Shown: piece after piece, positions 51,149-52,493 of the stretch | How positions within the stretch are numbered: position 1 is the first letter of the stretch | How the letters are laid out: the number at the start of each line of letters is the position of its first letter | Assembly (NCBI GenBank): GCA_947629755.1 | Contig: CANREY010000003.1 | Span: 1-52,493 of the forward strand | Reading direction: 5' to 3' | Length of the DNA stretch: 52,493 nt | Source of the DNA: an uncultured Oscillospiraceae bacterium | GTDB taxonomy: Bacteria > Bacillota > Clostridia > Oscillospirales > Oscillospiraceae | Made by a program: the position numbers and the translations under genes | Notes under the pieces: generated by a model | Told to the model about the DNA's origin: nothing | Seen by the model: the letters and a program-made list of their open reading frames with translations, nothing else | Databases searched by the model: none

Positions 51149-51177
51149 TTGACATTCGCTATTCGCTGTGGTATTAT
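51149..51177 (+). promoter_or_regulatory. Promoter of the DUF2975/HTH operon with a direct repeat in its spacer
   Basis: TTGACA, 17 bases, TATTAT. The spacer region holds a perfect tandem 7-bp repeat ATTCGCT ATTCGCT (51154-51167), a possible operator for the HTH protein encoded two genes on. Confidence 0.75.
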
Positions 51178-51200
51178 CTCGGTGAAAGGAGCTGAAAAAT

Positions 51201-51704
51201 ATGGGACAAAAGGAATTATCCCTTCTTCTCCGGGCGGTCGTCGCCCTTTTGGCGGTATTTTTGGCGTGCGCCATTATCTTCTTCCTGCCGCCGCTTACAC
51301 GGGAGGTGGAGCTATTTTGCCTCGACCGGGGCATGAGCGGGCTTCTGGCCTCCACTCTCGGCGGGTGCGCCTTCCCCGCCGTCATAGCCCTGTCCGCCGT
51401 GCCCTGCTTTGCCGCCCTGTGGTTGGCCTTCGCCATATTCACCGAGATCGGCAAAAACAACAGCTTTTGCGATAAGAACGCCCGCCGCCTGCGTATAATT
51501 AGCCGCCTTGCCCTGACGGACACCTTCGTCTACGCCGTGCTTGCGGTGTTCCTCTTTGCCCTGGGCGCGAGGCACCCCTCCATCGTCTTAGTGTTCGTCT
51601 CCATCGTCCTTTGCGGCGCGGCTGTCACCGTCTGCGCGGCGGCATTGAGCCACCTTACCCAAAAGGCCGCCGACCTAAAGACCGACAGCGACCTTACCAT
51701 ATGA
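51201..51704 (+). CDS. DUF2975-family membrane protein
   Basis: A 167-residue protein with four membrane helices and the family's middle segment IFTEIGKNNSFCDKNARRLRII. DUF2975 proteins are regularly followed by a small YozG-type HTH regulator, as here. Function is unknown; a membrane-sensing role has been proposed for such pairs only by context. GAAAGGAG lies 8 bases before the ATG. Confidence 0.88.
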   Translation: MGQKELSLLLRAVVALLAVFLACAIIFFLPPLTREVELFCLDRGMSGLLASTLGGCAFPAVIALSAVPCFAALWLAFAIFTEIGKNNSFCDKNARRLRIISRLALTDTFVYAVLAVFLFALGARHPSIVLVFVSIVLCGAAVTVCAAALSHLTQKAADLKTDSDLTI

Positions 51705-51713
51705 GGTGACGCC

Positions 51714-51917
51714 ATGATAACCGTAAATTTAGACGTGATGCTGGCAAAGCGCAAGATGTCCCTGACGGAGCTGGCCCAAGCGGTTGACATAACTATCGCT
51801 AACCTGTCCATACTGAAGACCGGCAAGGCCAAGGCCGTGCGTTTCTCCACCCTTGACGCCCTCTGCCGGGCCCTCAACTGCCAGCCGGGGGACATATTGG
51901 AGTGGAAGGAGGATTAA
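51714..51917 (+). CDS. Small Cro/C1-type HTH regulator (YozG-like)
   Basis: A 67-residue one-domain DNA-binding protein: helix-turn-helix SLTELAQAVDITIANLSILK, then the STLDALCRALNCQPGDILEW tail typical of the YozG group. GAGGTGACGCC precedes the ATG. Its gene follows the DUF2975 gene by 9 bases and precedes the next by one base, so the three are one operon. It may bind the ATTCGCT repeat in the operon promoter. Confidence 0.92.
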   Translation: MITVNLDVMLAKRKMSLTELAQAVDITIANLSILKTGKAKAVRFSTLDALCRALNCQPGDILEWKED

Positions 51918-51918
51918 A

Positions 51919-52493
51919 ATGGACGAAAAGGAAGAAAAGCTCACTCAAGCCTCGGAAGACAGCCTTACACCCGCGCGATCCCTCCCGCCCACGGTCCCCG
52001 ATCCTCCGAAGCTCGAAAGGGGCGACATTTTGGCCCTCATATTGGCCCTCGCCCTGTCGGCCCTGTGGTTTTACGTGTTCTCCTTTGAAAATCTGCTCCG
52101 CGTCCCGGCTTGGGGCACCACCGCCTTTGTGCTCTCGGCCCTTGGAGCTGAGGCCATTTACCTGCGCGGCAGTCTCCGCCCCACAAGATCCGGCGTTTTC
52201 CTCACGGTCTCCACCGTCCTGCTCGCCGTGGCCCCCGCCATATTCCCGGACAGAGCCCTCAGAATGCTGGACCTTATGGCCCTCTCCCTCCTCACCCCCG
52301 CCTCCGCTCTGGCCCTCGCCGGGAGGGACTTCCCCGCCATGTCCGCCAACCTCATACCTGAGACCCTTCGTCTCTTTATCCCCAATCTCTTTCGCCATAT
52401 CCCGGTGCCCTTCCGCTCCCTTCGCCGAAAGGGCAGGAGCTTCAACGGCTTCTGGACGGTGGTGCTGACCCTTGTGGTCCTCCTTCCGGTGCT
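51919..52493 (+). CDS. DUF4153/DUF4173-like membrane protein (cut by window edge)
   Basis: The reading frame is open to the window end: 191 codons are visible. The start follows GGAAGGAGG at a good distance, directly after the HTH gene. A proline-rich soluble head of about 35 residues (PARSLPPTVPDPPKLERGD) leads to several membrane helices and a conserved-looking loop (FRHIPVPFRSLRRKGRSFNG). The layout fits the DUF4153/4173 membrane proteins often encoded beside DUF2975/HTH pairs. The C-terminal part is missing, so the family call is moderate. Confidence 0.72.
   Translation, partial: MDEKEEKLTQASEDSLTPARSLPPTVPDPPKLERGDILALILALALSALWFYVFSFENLLRVPAWGTTAFVLSALGAEAIYLRGSLRPTRSGVFLTVSTVLLAVAPAIFPDRALRMLDLMALSLLTPASALALAGRDFPAMSANLIPETLRLFIPNLFRHIPVPFRSLRRKGRSFNGFWTVVLTLVVLLPV

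Noticed and set aside
51902-52468. 188-codon plus-strand frame rich in Pro, Ser and Arg near the right edge
   Set aside because: It overlaps the open membrane-protein frame starting at 51919, which has a strong ribosome site and membrane helices.

Overview
The window looks like chromosome of a GC-rich, probably endospore-forming member of the Clostridia, most likely Oscillospirales. Signs of this are a spoIIE gene, a meso-diaminopimelate-type MurE, the hprK-murB-rapZ-whiA-dnaE block, zinc-ribbon forms of ribosomal proteins L28 and L32, sigma-A promoters of the TTGACA-17-TATAAT kind, and strong Shine-Dalgarno sites. Both edge genes are cut by the window: dnaE on the left and a DUF4153/4173-like membrane protein on the right. 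I saw no tRNA, rRNA, CRISPR array, transposase or prophage module.

Layout. 1-4.2 kb (minus strand): hprK, murB, rapZ, whiA, dnaE. 4.4-7.6 kb: rpmB, then a three-gene gtrB-gtrA-gtrII-like glycosylation cassette. 7.7-11.3 kb: der, a DUF512 radical-SAM protein, rpmF and a YceD/DUF177 protein. 11.3-13.3 kb: a secreted WG-repeat protein with S-layer-homology domains. 13.5-18.8 kb (plus strand): an RluA-type pseudouridine synthase, then a polyamine ABC transporter potA-potB-potCD in which permease and binding protein are fused. 18.8-32.0 kb (minus): a zinc-ribbon membrane protein and the division and cell-wall cluster mraZ-rsmH-ftsL-pbp-murE-mraY-ftsW-murG-murA-ftsQ-ftsZ, with a MraZ operator. 32.2-38.7 kb (minus): a coiled-coil protein, coaD, rsmD, uvrC, a Crh-like HPr and mutS2. 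38.8-39.2 kb: a compact locus that reads as an unannotated type I toxin-antitoxin pair. 39.3-44.2 kb: ribU under an FMN riboswitch, spoIIE, a small tail-anchored protein and wecB. 44.3-47.3 kb: asparaginase, an HD-domain protein and a GH88 hydrolase. 47.8-51.0 kb (minus): an ECF sigma factor with a beta-solenoid-like partner, and a PPi-type phosphofructokinase. 51.2 kb to the end: a DUF2975/HTH pair and the truncated membrane protein.

How the genes work together. Most of the window is core cell biology: peptidoglycan precursor synthesis and septation, ribosome assembly and modification, DNA repair, and carbon-status signalling. HprK phosphorylates Ser46 of HPr-type proteins, and the only HPr homologue here keeps Ser46 but has Arg instead of the catalytic His15. 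That suggests a purely regulatory branch, as with Bacillus Crh.

Two things stand out as possibly undescribed. First, between mutS2 and ribU there are two convergent sigma-A promoters, a 34-residue hydrophobic peptide whose Shine-Dalgarno site is locked in a perfect hairpin, a short antisense RNA ending in a shared two-way terminator, and near-identical 5' regions on both transcripts. Second, there is a dispersed family of structured repeats (about 7.7, 35.7, 47.6 and 49.6 kb). Its stems differ in sequence between copies but keep pairing, and a short core is conserved. All assignments come from reading the sequence; no database search was run.
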